NCBI GenBank assembly: GCA_937875715.1
Contig: CALEHZ010000079.1
Span: forward strand, 1-11,187
Reading direction: 5' to 3'
Length of the DNA stretch: 11,187 nucleotides
Source: an uncultured Campylobacter sp.
GTDB taxonomy: Bacteria > Campylobacterota > Campylobacteria > Campylobacterales > Campylobacteraceae
Below, one piece after another: positions 1 through 5,851 of the stretch. The position numbers and the translations under genes were made by a program. Within the stretch, counting starts at the first letter, position 1. Each line of letters starts with the position of its first letter. The notes under the pieces are model-generated. The model was not told where the DNA came from and made no database searches. It saw only the letters and a program-made list of their open reading frames with translations.

Positions 1-1
1 C

Positions 2-532
2 TTTGAAGCGATTAAATTTTCGCTAAAAGGTCCTGCTAGCATGCACGCACCGCTTTTGATTTCTCTTGGTGCTGGCGGCATCATCGGCTTTTTGTTTTTT
101 AAAAGTGGATTTTGCTCTGTAGGCGCTGTTAAAATGCTAGTGATCGATAAAAGCTCTACTATGTTTCAATCAATCATTGTTCTTTTAATAAGCGCAATGA
201 TTGTAAATATGGCGCTTGGATATTTTCATATAGGTTTTAGCGCTCAGCCCATAGCTCACAATGATATTTTGTGGAATTTCCTTTCTATGTGGCTAGCTGG
301 AATGTGCTTTACGCTTGGCGGCGGCTGTCCTGGAAGACAGCTAATCAAAAGCGCAAGTGGCGATAGCGATAGTGGAATTTTCATCATGGGCTTAATCGTA
401 GGTGCTGGCATAGCGCATAATTTTAGCATTGCAGCAAGTCCAAATGGGATTGGGGCAAACTCGCAAATAGCTGTGATAATTGGCTTGATTTTTTGCTTTG
501 CAATGGCATTGTTTGCTAGAAAAAAAGCTTAA
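2..532 (+). CDS. yedE: YedE/YeeE-family membrane transporter, 3' part
   Basis: This is the C-terminal ~176 residues of a polytopic inner-membrane protein. The frame is open from base 2 with no stop, so the Met at 41 is internal and the gene begins outside the window. Several hydrophobic segments are visible. Numbering from that Met, it has FCSVGA around residue 25 and GGGCPGRQL around 93-101, followed by GDSDSGIF and GAGIAHNF. The Cys-containing GGCPGRQ motif followed by a GD-S-D stretch and AHNF is characteristic of the YeeE/YedE family. Members include thiosulfate importers (TsuA) and a selenium-linked branch (YedE), in which conserved Cys residues line the path. The CPGRQ and AHNF motifs favour the YedE branch, but the selenium genes that would confirm it are not in view. 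It ends in a Lys-rich tail and is followed 13 bases later by a hairpin. Confidence 0.8.
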   Translation, partial: FEAIKFSLKGPASMHAPLLISLGAGGIIGFLFFKSGFCSVGAVKMLVIDKSSTMFQSIIVLLISAMIVNMALGYFHIGFSAQPIAHNDILWNFLSMWLAGMCFTLGGGCPGRQLIKSASGDSDSGIFIMGLIVGAGIAHNFSIAASPNGIGANSQIAVIIGLIFCFAMALFARKKA

Positions 533-545
533 GCTAATTTTATAC

Positions 546-590
546 ATTTCATAAAATTCAATTAGCTAAGCAAGCTGAATTTTATGAAAT
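546..590. terminator. Hairpin after yedE, possible terminator
   Basis: A perfect 15-bp inverted repeat (546-560 with 576-590, ATTTCATAAAATTCA and its complement) encloses a 15-base loop, starting 13 bases after the yedE stop. No clear T-run follows on the + strand, so rho-independent termination is uncertain. The arms are variants of the dispersed GAATTTTATAAAATTC palindrome. It could act on transcripts from either side, since the leftward gene ending at 726 also runs toward it. Confidence 0.45.
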
Positions 591-606
591 TATCTTGTGC
601 TGCTGT

Positions 607-679
607 GAATTTTATAAAATTCATTTTTATAAAATTCATTTTCGCCGCAGTTTTAAAAGCTGTGAATTTTATAAAATTC
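607..679. repeat. Composite palindromic repeat, copy 1
   Basis: Two perfect copies of the 16-bp palindrome GAATTTTATAAAATTC lie at 607-622 and 664-679, with a partial copy at 624-637. Between them, at 643-660, is CGCCGCAGTTTTAAAAGC. The same palindrome-core-palindrome arrangement occurs at 2735-2823 and, inverted, at 4244-4376. It fills the gap between yedE and the leftward Cys-rich gene. The repeat makes false reading frames rich in NFIKF. Confidence 0.85.
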
Positions 680-725
680 AAAAAATTCAACTCTGAATTT
701 TTTACAACGCTGTGCTGGATGAGAT

Positions 726-992
726 TTAATTATAGCATTTTATGCTTTCTTCTTTTTCCATTTTATGACATATTTGTGTTAATTTTATCGGGTCATCTTT
801 GTATTTTGCCTGGCAGGCTCTTACTTTTTCGACTACTTCTGATTCACACTCCATTCTATTTGTAAATGCTTCGCAAAAAAGATGATTTTTAAACTTTGTC
901 ATACAAACGCTAAAAGTATGAGCACGTCTATCAAAATCCAGTGCCATACAAAAGCTTAAAGCACAAAGTGCCATCACAATAATTTTTTTCAT
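726..992 (-). CDS. Small secreted Cys-rich protein (88 aa)
   Basis: Unrecognised protein. The first ~18 residues (MKKIIVMALCALSFCMA) look like a signal peptide, giving an exported mature part of about 70 residues. That part holds six Cys, at 30, 40, 49, 60, 75 and 86 (spacing C-x9-C-x8-C-x10-C-x14-C-x10-C), and many charged residues. The start at 992 is supported by AAAGGAGAAAAATG. The same leader style (strong AAGGA site, short A-run, MKKI) is seen in the Cys-rich genes at 5226-6424, so I place it in the same loose family, although it has no C-x3-C pair. Its last three Cys share the x14/x10 spacing with part of the 5590-5805 protein. It lies 67 bases downstream of the 58-residue exported peptide and may be the last gene of that leftward unit. 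Periplasmic or extracellular location with disulfides is inferred. Confidence 0.7.
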   Translation of the reverse strand: MKKIIVMALCALSFCMALDFDRRAHTFSVCMTKFKNHLFCEAFTNRMECESEVVEKVRACQAKYKDDPIKLTQICHKMEKEESIKCYN

Positions 993-1059
993 TTTTCTCC
1001 TTTAGCGTTTTTAGAAAATTCAGCAAAAATGGCGCTGTAAAAAATTCAAAAGCAATAAA

Positions 1060-1236
1060 CTAATGAGTCGATATCTTCACGCTTTGCTTTGAATTTTCTA
1101 AATTTTTTACTTTCTCTGTGTTGGGTGAGCTTTTTACTTCCGTTGTGCTAGGCAAACTAGCGTTTAAATCGCTAAAAAAATCATTTTGGGCAAGGCAAAG
1201 CGCGCAAAACGCAAAAAAAATAAGCAATATTTTCAT
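1060..1236 (-). CDS. 58-residue exported peptide, coupled to rnhA
   Basis: A short frame whose ATG (1236-1234) overlaps the TGA of rnhA (1235-1233) in an ATGA junction. AGGAAAATT lies just before the start, so it is positioned for translational coupling. The product begins MKILLIFFAFCALCLAQ, a convincing signal peptide with cleavage likely near residue 16. A short polar tail of about 42 residues follows, rich in Ser, Asn, Lys and Thr, ending in KISTH. There are no Cys in the mature part and no recognisable domain. The signal peptide, the ribosome site and the exact overlap all support a real gene. The tail contains a LENSK stretch encoded by an AGAAAATTC word, the same word used in the dispersed repeats. 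Function unknown; it could be a periplasmic peptide or the remnant of a larger exported protein. Confidence 0.6.
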   Translation of the reverse strand: MKILLIFFAFCALCLAQNDFFSDLNASLPSTTEVKSSPNTEKVKNLENSKQSVKISTH

Positions 1237-1679
1237 AATTTTCCTTTTTTTAATTGCTCGGCTTTTTCTCTTGCCATTTTATCGCAAAGCTCGTTTTCTT
1301 CATGTCCGGCGTGACCTTTGAGCCAAAAGGCACTTACTTTGTGAATTTTTAAAAGCGAGGCTAATTCAAACCACAAATCTTGATTTTTAATTGGCTTTTT
1401 GTCGCTGCCTTTAAAGCCGTTTTTTTGCCATTTTTCTAGCCAAGAATTTATGCCATTTGCCACATACGAACTGTCTGTAAAAAGCTGGACTTCGCACGCT
1501 TCTTTTAACGCTTTTAAGGCATTTATCGCAGCTTTTAGCTCCATTTGATTATTTGTGGTGTTTGCCTGAGCGCCACTATCCATTTTTTCATGTTCATTAA
1601 AGCGTAAAATATATGCCCAGCCGCCATTTCCAGGATTGTTTAAACAGCTGCCATCACAAAAAATTATTACTTTTTTCAC
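1233..1679 (-). CDS. rnhA: Ribonuclease HI
   Basis: RNase HI degrades the RNA strand of RNA-DNA hybrids in the cytoplasm, removing R-loops and primer remnants. The 148-residue length fits the family. The carboxylate tetrad is present: D9 in FCDGSCLNNPGNGG, E47 in NNQMELKA, D69 in LFTDSSYV and D133 in NELCDKMA. The family His is H123 in WLKGHAGHEENE. The start is GTG at 1679, sharing its G with the TAG stop of the upstream TPR gene (TAGTG), so the two are probably translationally coupled. Downstream its TGA overlaps the ATG of a 58-residue exported peptide. The rnhA-TPR adjacency matches what I recall of C. jejuni, where rnc lies on the other side of rnhA; here small exported genes occupy that place. 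Confidence 0.96.
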   Translation of the reverse strand: MKKVIIFCDGSCLNNPGNGGWAYILRFNEHEKMDSGAQANTTNNQMELKAAINALKALKEACEVQLFTDSSYVANGINSWLEKWQKNGFKGSDKKPIKNQDLWFELASLLKIHKVSAFWLKGHAGHEENELCDKMAREKAEQLKKGKL

Positions 1680-2659
1680 TAATCTACCTTGTTATGTGAA
1701 ATTTCTTTATTTTCCTTTAAGCTTGCATGCGCCTCAATACTAGCGATTTTTAGACATTTTGGACAACGAGCAAAAAACAGCGGATAGTCTTGCTTACATT
1801 CTTTACATATATAATTAAATTCTAATTTTGCTGGAATTTTCTCTTTTTTACAAGCCTGTAAAGCTTTTAAAATAAAAAGATTTTTTTCACATACCAAGCT
1901 TTGTGATGTGAAATCATCTTTATAAAATTCAGCTGTATTTTCCTTTAATAAATCAATTCCAAGCTCTATTGGCGGCAAAAAATTCTTATCTACATTTAAA
2001 AAATTATTTAAAGCAAGCTCTAGCTCAAAGCGCCTTATAAGCTTTGTTTGAGGCAGTTTTTTAAGCTCATTTAATTTTTCTTTTAATTCCATTTTGCTTA
2101 AAAGAACTTCAAGTGCTTTTAGATACGAGCTTAGCTCATTATCCTTGCCAGTGATGATTTCAAGGGCGTTTAAGCAGATTTTAGCATTTTTAAAATCTTT
2201 CATTTTTTCATAAATAAAAATTAAATGAAACAGCGCATCCGCGTCTCTAGTTTTAACGCCTAAAATGCTCTCAAATGCTTCTTTTGCCTTGTCTATAAGT
2301 CCGGTTTTTATATAGGCTTTGCCAAGCTCGGTTAAAAGTCTTGATTTTAAGCTCAAATCGTCTGTGCTTTTTATAGCTTTTTCGTAAAAAATTATGGCAT
2401 TTTGATAATCGCTCATTTTAAAAAGCGCAGCAGCGATTTTGATCTGCTCGCTAGTATCTAAAGTCCAAAGAGCTTCTAAAATCTTGCTTTTATCGCTATT
2501 TGAGCTGAATTTTTCAAGGAATTTATCAATGTGTTCGTTTGCGTTTTTTTTGGCAAAAATTCCCCAAAAATAGCTTAAAATCACTATCAAAATCATGCTT
2601 AAAACAAGCACAATTAGACCAAAAATCGGGTCTCTGCTCTCAATAAATAAAAAATCCAA
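1679..2659 (-). CDS. Membrane-anchored TPR protein with zinc ribbon, LapB-like
   Basis: A 326-residue protein with one N-terminal membrane segment (about 11-34), then helical TPR-like repeats (clear at about 75-100 and 107-135, weaker to ~270). The C-terminal part carries two CxxC knuckles, C285/C288 and C299/C302 (ICKECK...RCPKCLK), a rubredoxin-like or zinc-ribbon fold. This layout matches LapB/YciM, the enterobacterial adaptor that controls LpxC turnover and lipopolysaccharide synthesis. Overall sequence likeness cannot be judged by eye. It probably corresponds to the poorly described protein next to rnhA in C. jejuni. The start is TTG at 2659, supported by AAAGG at 2670-2666 and by the membrane segment that follows; a later Met would cut into that segment. 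It is the first gene of the leftward unit leading to rnhA. A role in envelope assembly is inferred. Confidence 0.8.
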   Translation of the reverse strand: MDFLFIESRDPIFGLIVLVLSMILIVILSYFWGIFAKKNANEHIDKFLEKFSSNSDKSKILEALWTLDTSEQIKIAAALFKMSDYQNAIIFYEKAIKSTDDLSLKSRLLTELGKAYIKTGLIDKAKEAFESILGVKTRDADALFHLIFIYEKMKDFKNAKICLNALEIITGKDNELSSYLKALEVLLSKMELKEKLNELKKLPQTKLIRRFELELALNNFLNVDKNFLPPIELGIDLLKENTAEFYKDDFTSQSLVCEKNLFILKALQACKKEKIPAKLEFNYICKECKQDYPLFFARCPKCLKIASIEAHASLKENKEISHNKVD

Positions 2660-2660
2660 A

Positions 2661-2670
2661 ATCCGCCTTT
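2661..2670 (-). promoter_or_regulatory. Ribosome site fixing the TTG start of the TPR gene
   Basis: On the minus strand AAAGGCGGAT lies directly before TTG at 2659, with six bases between the GG and the start codon. It is the only good ribosome site before the membrane segment and supports a TTG start over any internal ATG. Confidence 0.55.
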
Positions 2671-2693
2671 AAGTGAATTTTCTAAAAATGCTA

Positions 2694-2699
2694 ATTTTA
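2694..2699 (-). promoter_or_regulatory. Possible -10 box for the TPR-rnhA unit
   Basis: TAAAAT on the minus strand, 35 bases before the TTG start, in an A/T-rich stretch. Campylobacter promoters often lack a clear -35, so the call rests on the hexamer and its place alone. Confidence 0.3.
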
Positions 2700-2734
2700 G
2701 CTTAATTTTTTATTTTTTAGCGATTTTTTGCTTT

Positions 2735-2823
2735 GAATTTTATAAAATTCATTCTTTTTAAAATCGCCGCAGTGTTTTAAGGCTAAAAATTTAAAAAAAT
2801 TCAAAATGAATTTTATAAAATTC
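2735..2823. repeat. Composite palindromic repeat, copy 2
   Basis: Perfect 16-bp palindromes GAATTTTATAAAATTC lie at 2735-2750 and 2808-2823. Between them is CGCCGCAGTGTTTTAAGGC at 2765-2783, which matches the core of copy 1 (643-660) apart from a few changes. It lies in the divergent gap between the TPR gene and the CorC-family gene, just upstream of the latter's promoter. Confidence 0.85.
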
Positions 2824-2883
2824 GTTTTGTAAAATTCATTCTAAAATTTTACTAAGATTTAGAAAATTTTATAAGTTTTTTGC

Positions 2884-2889
2884 TATAAT
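2884..2889 (+). promoter_or_regulatory. -10 box for the CorC-family gene
   Basis: A perfect TATAAT preceded by TTTTTTGC, 35 bases before the TTG start. It resembles the tmRNA promoter in this window (both read GCTATAAT) and fits Campylobacter sigma-70 promoters. Confidence 0.7.
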
Positions 2890-2912
2890 CGCAGATTTCA
2901 TTTTACTAAAAA

Positions 2913-2916
2913 AGGA
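2913..2916 (+). promoter_or_regulatory. Ribosome site fixing the TTG start of the CorC-family gene
   Basis: AGGA about eight bases before TTG at 2925. No ATG is available before the first membrane segment, so this site decides the start. Confidence 0.6.
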
Positions 2917-2924
2917 TAAAATTC

Positions 2925-4235
2925 TTGGATTCCCAGAGTATTATTGGCATCATTTTAGGTGCCATATTTATTGCGCTTAATGGTTTTTTCGTGCTTTCTG
3001 AGTTCTCGCTTGTTAAGGTGCGAAAATCAAAACTAGAAGAGCTAATTAAAGAAGGTCGCTCAAATGCGCGCCTTGCTCTTAAAATGTCATCTTCGCTTGA
3101 TACTTATCTTTCAGCCACTCAGCTTGGAATTACTTTGGTTTCTTTGGCGCTTGGATGGATCGGTCAGCCAGCTTTAGCTCATTTTATAGAATGGCTTATG
3201 GGGCTATTTACTATCAAAGTAGATGCTGATTCTATCGGTGTGGGTGCACTTGCGTTGGCAATCGCCTTTGTGATTATTACCTTGCTTCATGTGGTGCTTG
3301 GCGAGCTAATCCCAAAAAGCGTGGCTATCTCTAAAACTGAAAAAACCGTGCTAATCATCGCAAGGCCTTTACATTTATTTTGGATCATCTTTTTTCCAGT
3401 CATTCGCACCTTTGATTTTGTAGCAAATATGGGCATGAAAATGATGGGCATGAGAAGGACGGGCGAAACTGACCTAGCCCACAGCGAAGAAGAAATAAAA
3501 ATTATCGTAAATGAAAGCCTGCGTGGTGGCGTGCTTGATAGCATGGAGAGCGAAATCATACAAAATGCCATTGATTTTAGCGACACAGTGGCAAAAGAGG
3601 TGATGACACCACGCAAAGATATGGTTGTCTTAAACGCCAAAAAAAGCCTTGAAGAAAACCTTGCAATCATAAAAGATAGCAAATTCACACGCTTTGCGTA
3701 TGTAGATGGCAGCAAAGATAATGTGCTTGGCATGGTTCACATCCGTGATGTGATGCAATCGCTCTTGCTTGGCAAAAATATCGACCTTGGCGCAAATCTT
3801 AGAAAATTCATAATTGTGCCAGAAAGCTGCTCTATTTCAAACATTCTAACAATGATGAACAAGCAAAAAGTTTATGCTGCTCTTGTGCTTGATGAATACG
3901 GCGGCACAGCTGGATTTGTCACGCTTGAAGACATTGTAGGTGAGGTTTTTGACGAGTTTGAAGAAGTGGGCGAAGAGCTTGATTTTAAAGCCAACGAAGA
4001 CGGCAGCTACGAGCTTAGCGGTCGCTATGAGCTAGAAGATGTCGAAGAACGACTTGGCTTTGAGTTTGACAAAAGCCAAGAACAAAACACCATCGGTGGC
4101 TATGTTTTCAATCTATTTTCGTATTTGCCAAGCGTGGGCGAGAGCGTCGAGGACGAAAACTGCATCTACGAAGTCGTCTCAGTCTCAAACTCAGCAATAA
4201 CAAGCGTAAAGATTATTTTAAAAGAAGTTGAGTAG
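2925..4235 (+). CDS. HlyC/CorC-family membrane protein (CNNM-CBS)
   Basis: A 436-residue inner-membrane protein of the CNNM/CorC family, linked to Mg2+ or Co2+ efflux and often mislabelled hemolysin. Domains in order: a DUF21/CNNM membrane domain (about 1-190) with hydrophobic segments near 5-28, 62-95, 105-130 and 142-165 and the family motif GELIPKS at 126-132; a linker; a CBS pair (about 215-340) opened by VMTPR at 226-230 and closed by DEYGGTAGFVTLEDIVGE at 323-340; and a C-terminal CorC_HlyC domain (about 350-434). The length is normal for the family. The start is TTG at 2925, with AGGA upstream and TATAAT at 2884-2889. It appears monocistronic, with a long hairpin starting nine bases after its stop. 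The exact ion cannot be told from sequence. An MgtC-family fragment at the far right is unrelated to it. Confidence 0.93.
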   Translation: MDSQSIIGIILGAIFIALNGFFVLSEFSLVKVRKSKLEELIKEGRSNARLALKMSSSLDTYLSATQLGITLVSLALGWIGQPALAHFIEWLMGLFTIKVDADSIGVGALALAIAFVIITLLHVVLGELIPKSVAISKTEKTVLIIARPLHLFWIIFFPVIRTFDFVANMGMKMMGMRRTGETDLAHSEEEIKIIVNESLRGGVLDSMESEIIQNAIDFSDTVAKEVMTPRKDMVVLNAKKSLEENLAIIKDSKFTRFAYVDGSKDNVLGMVHIRDVMQSLLLGKNIDLGANLRKFIIVPESCSISNILTMMNKQKVYAALVLDEYGGTAGFVTLEDIVGEVFDEFEEVGEELDFKANEDGSYELSGRYELEDVEERLGFEFDKSQEQNTIGGYVFNLFSYLPSVGESVEDENCIYEVVSVSNSAITSVKIILKEVE

Positions 4236-4243
4236 AATTCTGT

Positions 4244-4286
4244 GAATTTTATGAATTTTCTGAATTTTAGAAAATTCATAAAATTT
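4244..4286 (+). terminator. 18-bp hairpin after the CorC-family gene
   Basis: Arms 4244-4261 and 4269-4286 pair over 17 of 18 positions, with the outermost pair G-U in RNA, around the 7-base loop GAATTTT. It starts nine bases after the stop. A-rich rather than T-rich sequence follows on the + strand, so it may be a 3' stabilising or attenuating structure rather than a classic terminator. It is built from the dispersed GAATTTT/AAAATTC words. Confidence 0.5.
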
Positions 4287-4320
4287 AAAAAATTCATAAA
4301 ATTCAGGCTTGAATTTTCTG

Positions 4321-4376
4321 GCTTTTTGACACTGCGGCTGGTGAATTTTATAAAATTTAGAAAATTCATAAAATTC
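4321..4376 (-). repeat. Composite palindromic repeat, copy 3 (inverted)
   Basis: Read on the minus strand, AGCCGCAGTGTCAAAAAGC (4339-4321) matches the cores at 643-660 and 2765-2783. It is flanked by a near-perfect palindrome at 4343-4358 overlapping AGAAAATTC and ATAAAATTC words to 4376, and by the hairpin at 4244-4286 on the other side. The stretch to ~4490 carries further AAAATTC words and another ACTGCGG at about 4400, and no gene. Confidence 0.75.
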
Positions 4377-4504
4377 AAAGAAGTAAAAAATTCAAAATAC
4401 TGCGGTTTAGAAAATTGGGCGGCAAAATTCAAGTCATATTTTGTCCGTTTGTTTACAAAAAAATTTTTTTTAAAAAATTCAAATATAAATCTAATTTTTT
4501 TAGC

Positions 4505-4510
4505 TATAAT
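4505..4510 (+). promoter_or_regulatory. -10 box for ssrA
   Basis: A perfect TATAAT, in the context GCTATAAT, lies 14 bases before the mature tmRNA 5' end. A short 5' leader trimmed by RNase P would place the transcript start near 4517. Long A and T runs precede it, with no clear -35. Confidence 0.75.
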
Positions 4511-4523
4511 TTCGCCACTTTTT

Positions 4524-4884
4524 GGGGGTGATTTGGCTTCGACAGGAAAGCTAAGGATTGCTTGCATGTAGCTTTTGGCATAGCTTAAAAAGCCTAAAAT
4601 TAAATTAAACGCAAACAACGTTAAATTTGCTCCTGCTTACGCAAAAGTAGCGTAAGTTCAGTTGAGCCCCTGTGGCGTGCTCGTCTCTAGGCGCGCTGAT
4701 TTGGGTCATTATAGAGACTAAGCTTCCTAGCTTGGCTGGCGTGGGGGACGAAAATCTTGCCTAGCTTTTGCACACGGCTTTGGAAAGTGAGCTAGTAAAG
4801 GCGAAATTTTCACTTTTGCTAAACATGTAGATTGGCTTTTTGAGGTTTTTTTGGACTGCGGTTCGACCCCGCACACCTCCACCA
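4524..4884 (+). ncRNA. ssrA: tmRNA
   Basis: Transfer-messenger RNA rescues stalled ribosomes and tags the unfinished protein for proteolysis, working with SmpB. The 5' end GGGGGTGATTTGGCTTCGAC and the 3' end (TTCGACCCCGCACACCTCCACCA region) give the tRNA-like part. The acceptor stem GGGGGUG pairs with CACCUCC (one G-U), followed by A and an encoded CCA. The T arm reads GGTTCGACCCC. The length of 361 bases is normal. The tag frame at 4611-4655 reads ANNVKFAPAYAKVA-stop, close to the C. jejuni tag. The stop lies in a hairpin formed by CTTACGC and GCGTAAG. It has its own TATAAT promoter. tmRNA 3' ends are common integration sites, but I see no integrase or repeated 3' end here. Confidence 0.97.
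4611..4655 (+). other. tmRNA tag-peptide frame
   Basis: GCA resume codon followed by AAC AAC GTT ... GTA GCG TAA, encoding ANNVKFAPAYAKVA. C. jejuni, from memory, ends AKAA, so the penultimate residue differs; the hydrophobic end suits ClpXP recognition. Confidence 0.93.
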
Positions 4885-4898
4885 TTTAAGACTATTTT

Positions 4899-4914
4899 AA
4901 GCTTTCAAGCTTTT
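4899..4914 (+). terminator. Possible weak terminator after ssrA
   Basis: AAGC TTTCAA GCTT followed by TT, 15 bases after the CCA. The stem is only four pairs and the T-run is four, so support is weak. Confidence 0.3.
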
Positions 4915-4918
4915 AAAA

Positions 4919-5182
4919 ATGAAAAAATTTTTTAATTTTAGCCTTATGTTCAATGCTGTTTTTACAAAACGGCGCAGATGCCCAAAAAGTACAAAATATA
5001 AAGACAATTTGTTCTTTTTTTATGATTGGCGAAGGTCTGGGATTTTTTACCAGCAAAGCTTCGTGGGGCTTTTGTAGGTGTTGTTAAATAAAAATCAGCT
5101 TTTTCTACTCCAAGTAGCCACGAAGGATTTAGAAAAATGTGCTTTAGAATTAAGTGATAAAATTTGGCAAATACTAAAACTA
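4919..5182 (+). pseudogene. Possible decayed small exported-protein gene
   Basis: No intact gene fills this stretch, but fragments look coding. ATG at 4919 starts MKKF, then a six-T run. Dropping one T gives MKKFLILALCSMLFLQNGAD, a good signal peptide. That second frame continues ADAQKVQNIKTICSFFMIGEG and GFFTSKASWGFCRCC before a TAA at 5085. The first frame then becomes protein-like again from 5078, FLLQVATKDLEKCALELSDK, until the A/T repeat at 5182. Two shifts would be needed to join these parts. This may be a degraded exported-protein gene, a homopolymer-regulated gene, or chance; no family is recognised. Convergent with the Cys-rich gene ending at 5226. Confidence 0.3.
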
Positions 5183-5206
5183 AATTTTATAAAATTTATA
5201 AAATTC
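5182..5206. repeat. Dispersed A/T palindrome variant
   Basis: AAATTTTATAAAATTT overlapping ATAAAATTC, a variant of the 16-bp palindrome seen throughout the window's gaps. It lies 19 bases beyond the end of the Cys-rich gene at 5226. Confidence 0.7.
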
Positions 5207-5225
5207 ACCCAACGAAGCAAAAAAT

Positions 5226-5477
5226 TCACTGCTGGTCTTTTTGACGAAGTTTTTGACGAAGCTTTTCAAGCTCGTAGTCGTAGGGCTTTTGACAGCCGTT
5301 TTCTACGCTGCACTGAGACGGAATTGCCTTACATTTTAGATTACAAATAGATTTACATATTTTAGCAGAAGTGTGATTGGCCAAGCACTCATCAAAACAG
5401 AGATTAAAATCACAAGCGCCAAGACTAAGGCTCACAGCCCCAAACGCCACAAGCAGAGCTAAAAAGGTTTTTTTCAT
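5226..5477 (-). CDS. Small secreted Cys-rich protein (83 aa), possible lipoprotein
   Basis: Unrecognised. I start it at the ATG at 5477, directly after AAAAGGAAAAAAA; an upstream in-frame ATG at 5519 would add 14 charged residues before the signal peptide and lacks that site. Residues 1-21 form a signal peptide ending LSLGAC, which also fits a lipobox with C22 as the lipidated residue, though in a Cys-rich protein this may be chance. Eight Cys lie at 22, 27, 31, 41, 45, 49, 56 and 62, including three C-x3-C steps (27-31, 41-45, 45-49). A highly charged Lys/Gln/Arg tail (66-83) looks helical. It is the last of four tandem leftward members, 112 bases after the 5590-5805 gene, separated by palindromic repeats. 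Disulfide-rich folding in the periplasm or outside is inferred. Confidence 0.7.
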   Translation of the reverse strand: MKKTFLALLVAFGAVSLSLGACDFNLCFDECLANHTSAKICKSICNLKCKAIPSQCSVENGCQKPYDYELEKLRQKLRQKDQQ

Positions 5478-5529
5478 TTTTTTTCCTTTTGAATTTTTTA
5501 AAGCCTTGAAATTCGCCATTTAAAATAGT

Positions 5530-5567
5530 GAATTTTATAAAATTCAGTGTCCAATTTTATAAAATTC
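5530..5567. repeat. Two dispersed palindromes
   Basis: A perfect GAATTTTATAAAATTC at 5530-5545 and a one-base variant (CAATTTTATAAAATTC) at 5552-5567, between two Cys-rich genes. With the GAATTTTTTGGATTTTTTATCG that follows it forms the 3' region of the 5590-5805 gene. Confidence 0.85.
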
Positions 5568-5589
5568 AAGGCTGAATTTTTTGGATTTT

Positions 5590-5805
5590 TTATCGTAATT
5601 GCCTTTTTTGTCTCATTTGGCATTCTTTTATACATTTTTGCCTTTGTTCTTTTATGTTTGCTTCGCAATAATTATGCTCTGATGTATCCTTAATGCTCCA
5701 ATCATCTACGCACAGAAAATTACCTTCGCAGAGATGCTTGCATATTTCATTGCCAGAGCTAACACTAAAAAACGCCATAAGCAGAGTTAAAATAATTTTT
5801 TTCAT
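5590..5805 (-). CDS. Small secreted Cys-rich protein (71 aa)
   Basis: Unrecognised. Starts at 5805 after AAAGGAAAAAA. Residues 1-18 (MKKIILTLLMAFFSVSSG) are a signal peptide closely like that of the next gene upstream. The mature ~53 residues hold six Cys at 22, 26, 32, 47, 58 and 62: C-x3-C-x5-C-x14-C-x10-C-x3-C. The outer C-x3-C pairs on two predicted helices recall the helical-hairpin layout of alpha-hairpinin defence peptides and of twin CX3C proteins, but no homology is claimed. The C-terminus is strongly basic (RQKRQLR). It lies 46 bases downstream of the 5852-6097 gene, probably in the same transcript. A secreted toxin, inhibitor or structural peptide are all possible. Confidence 0.72.
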   Translation of the reverse strand: MKKIILTLLMAFFSVSSGNEICKHLCEGNFLCVDDWSIKDTSEHNYCEANIKEQRQKCIKECQMRQKRQLR

Positions 5806-5851
5806 TTTTTTCCTTTATTTAAGATTGTAAATTTATCTAGCAATTCCAAGA

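Noticed and set aside
584..865. Rightward frame of 93 codons
   Set aside because: Made of repeat-derived NFIKF stretches and antisense to the Cys-rich gene at 726-992, which has a ribosome site and signal peptide.
1118..1321. Rightward frame of 67 codons
   Set aside because: Antisense to the 58-residue peptide and rnhA; no start signal.
3287..3733. Leftward frame inside the CorC-family gene
   Set aside because: Antisense shadow of a clearly conserved coding region.
4236..4500. CRISPR-like array
   Set aside because: Repeats are palindromic, overlapping and irregularly spaced, with no unique spacers of constant length and no cas genes.
4242..4571. Rightward frame of 109 codons
   Set aside because: Repeat-derived N-terminus and an end inside the tmRNA; no ribosome site.
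4166..4618. Leftward frame of 150 codons across the repeats
   Set aside because: Consists of NFMNF/FIKF repeats from the A/T palindromes and runs across the CorC gene end and the tmRNA start.
4524..5225. Integrated element at the ssrA 3' end
   Set aside because: No integrase and no second copy of the ssrA 3' end in the window.
5078..5350. Rightward frame of 90 codons as an intact gene
   Set aside because: No ribosome site, crosses an A/T repeat and runs antisense into the Cys-rich gene. Only its first ~35 codons look protein-like, noted as a possible remnant.
5478..5519. Earlier ATG for the 5226-5477 Cys-rich gene
   Set aside because: It would place a charged stretch before the signal peptide and includes the ribosome site of the better start at 5477.
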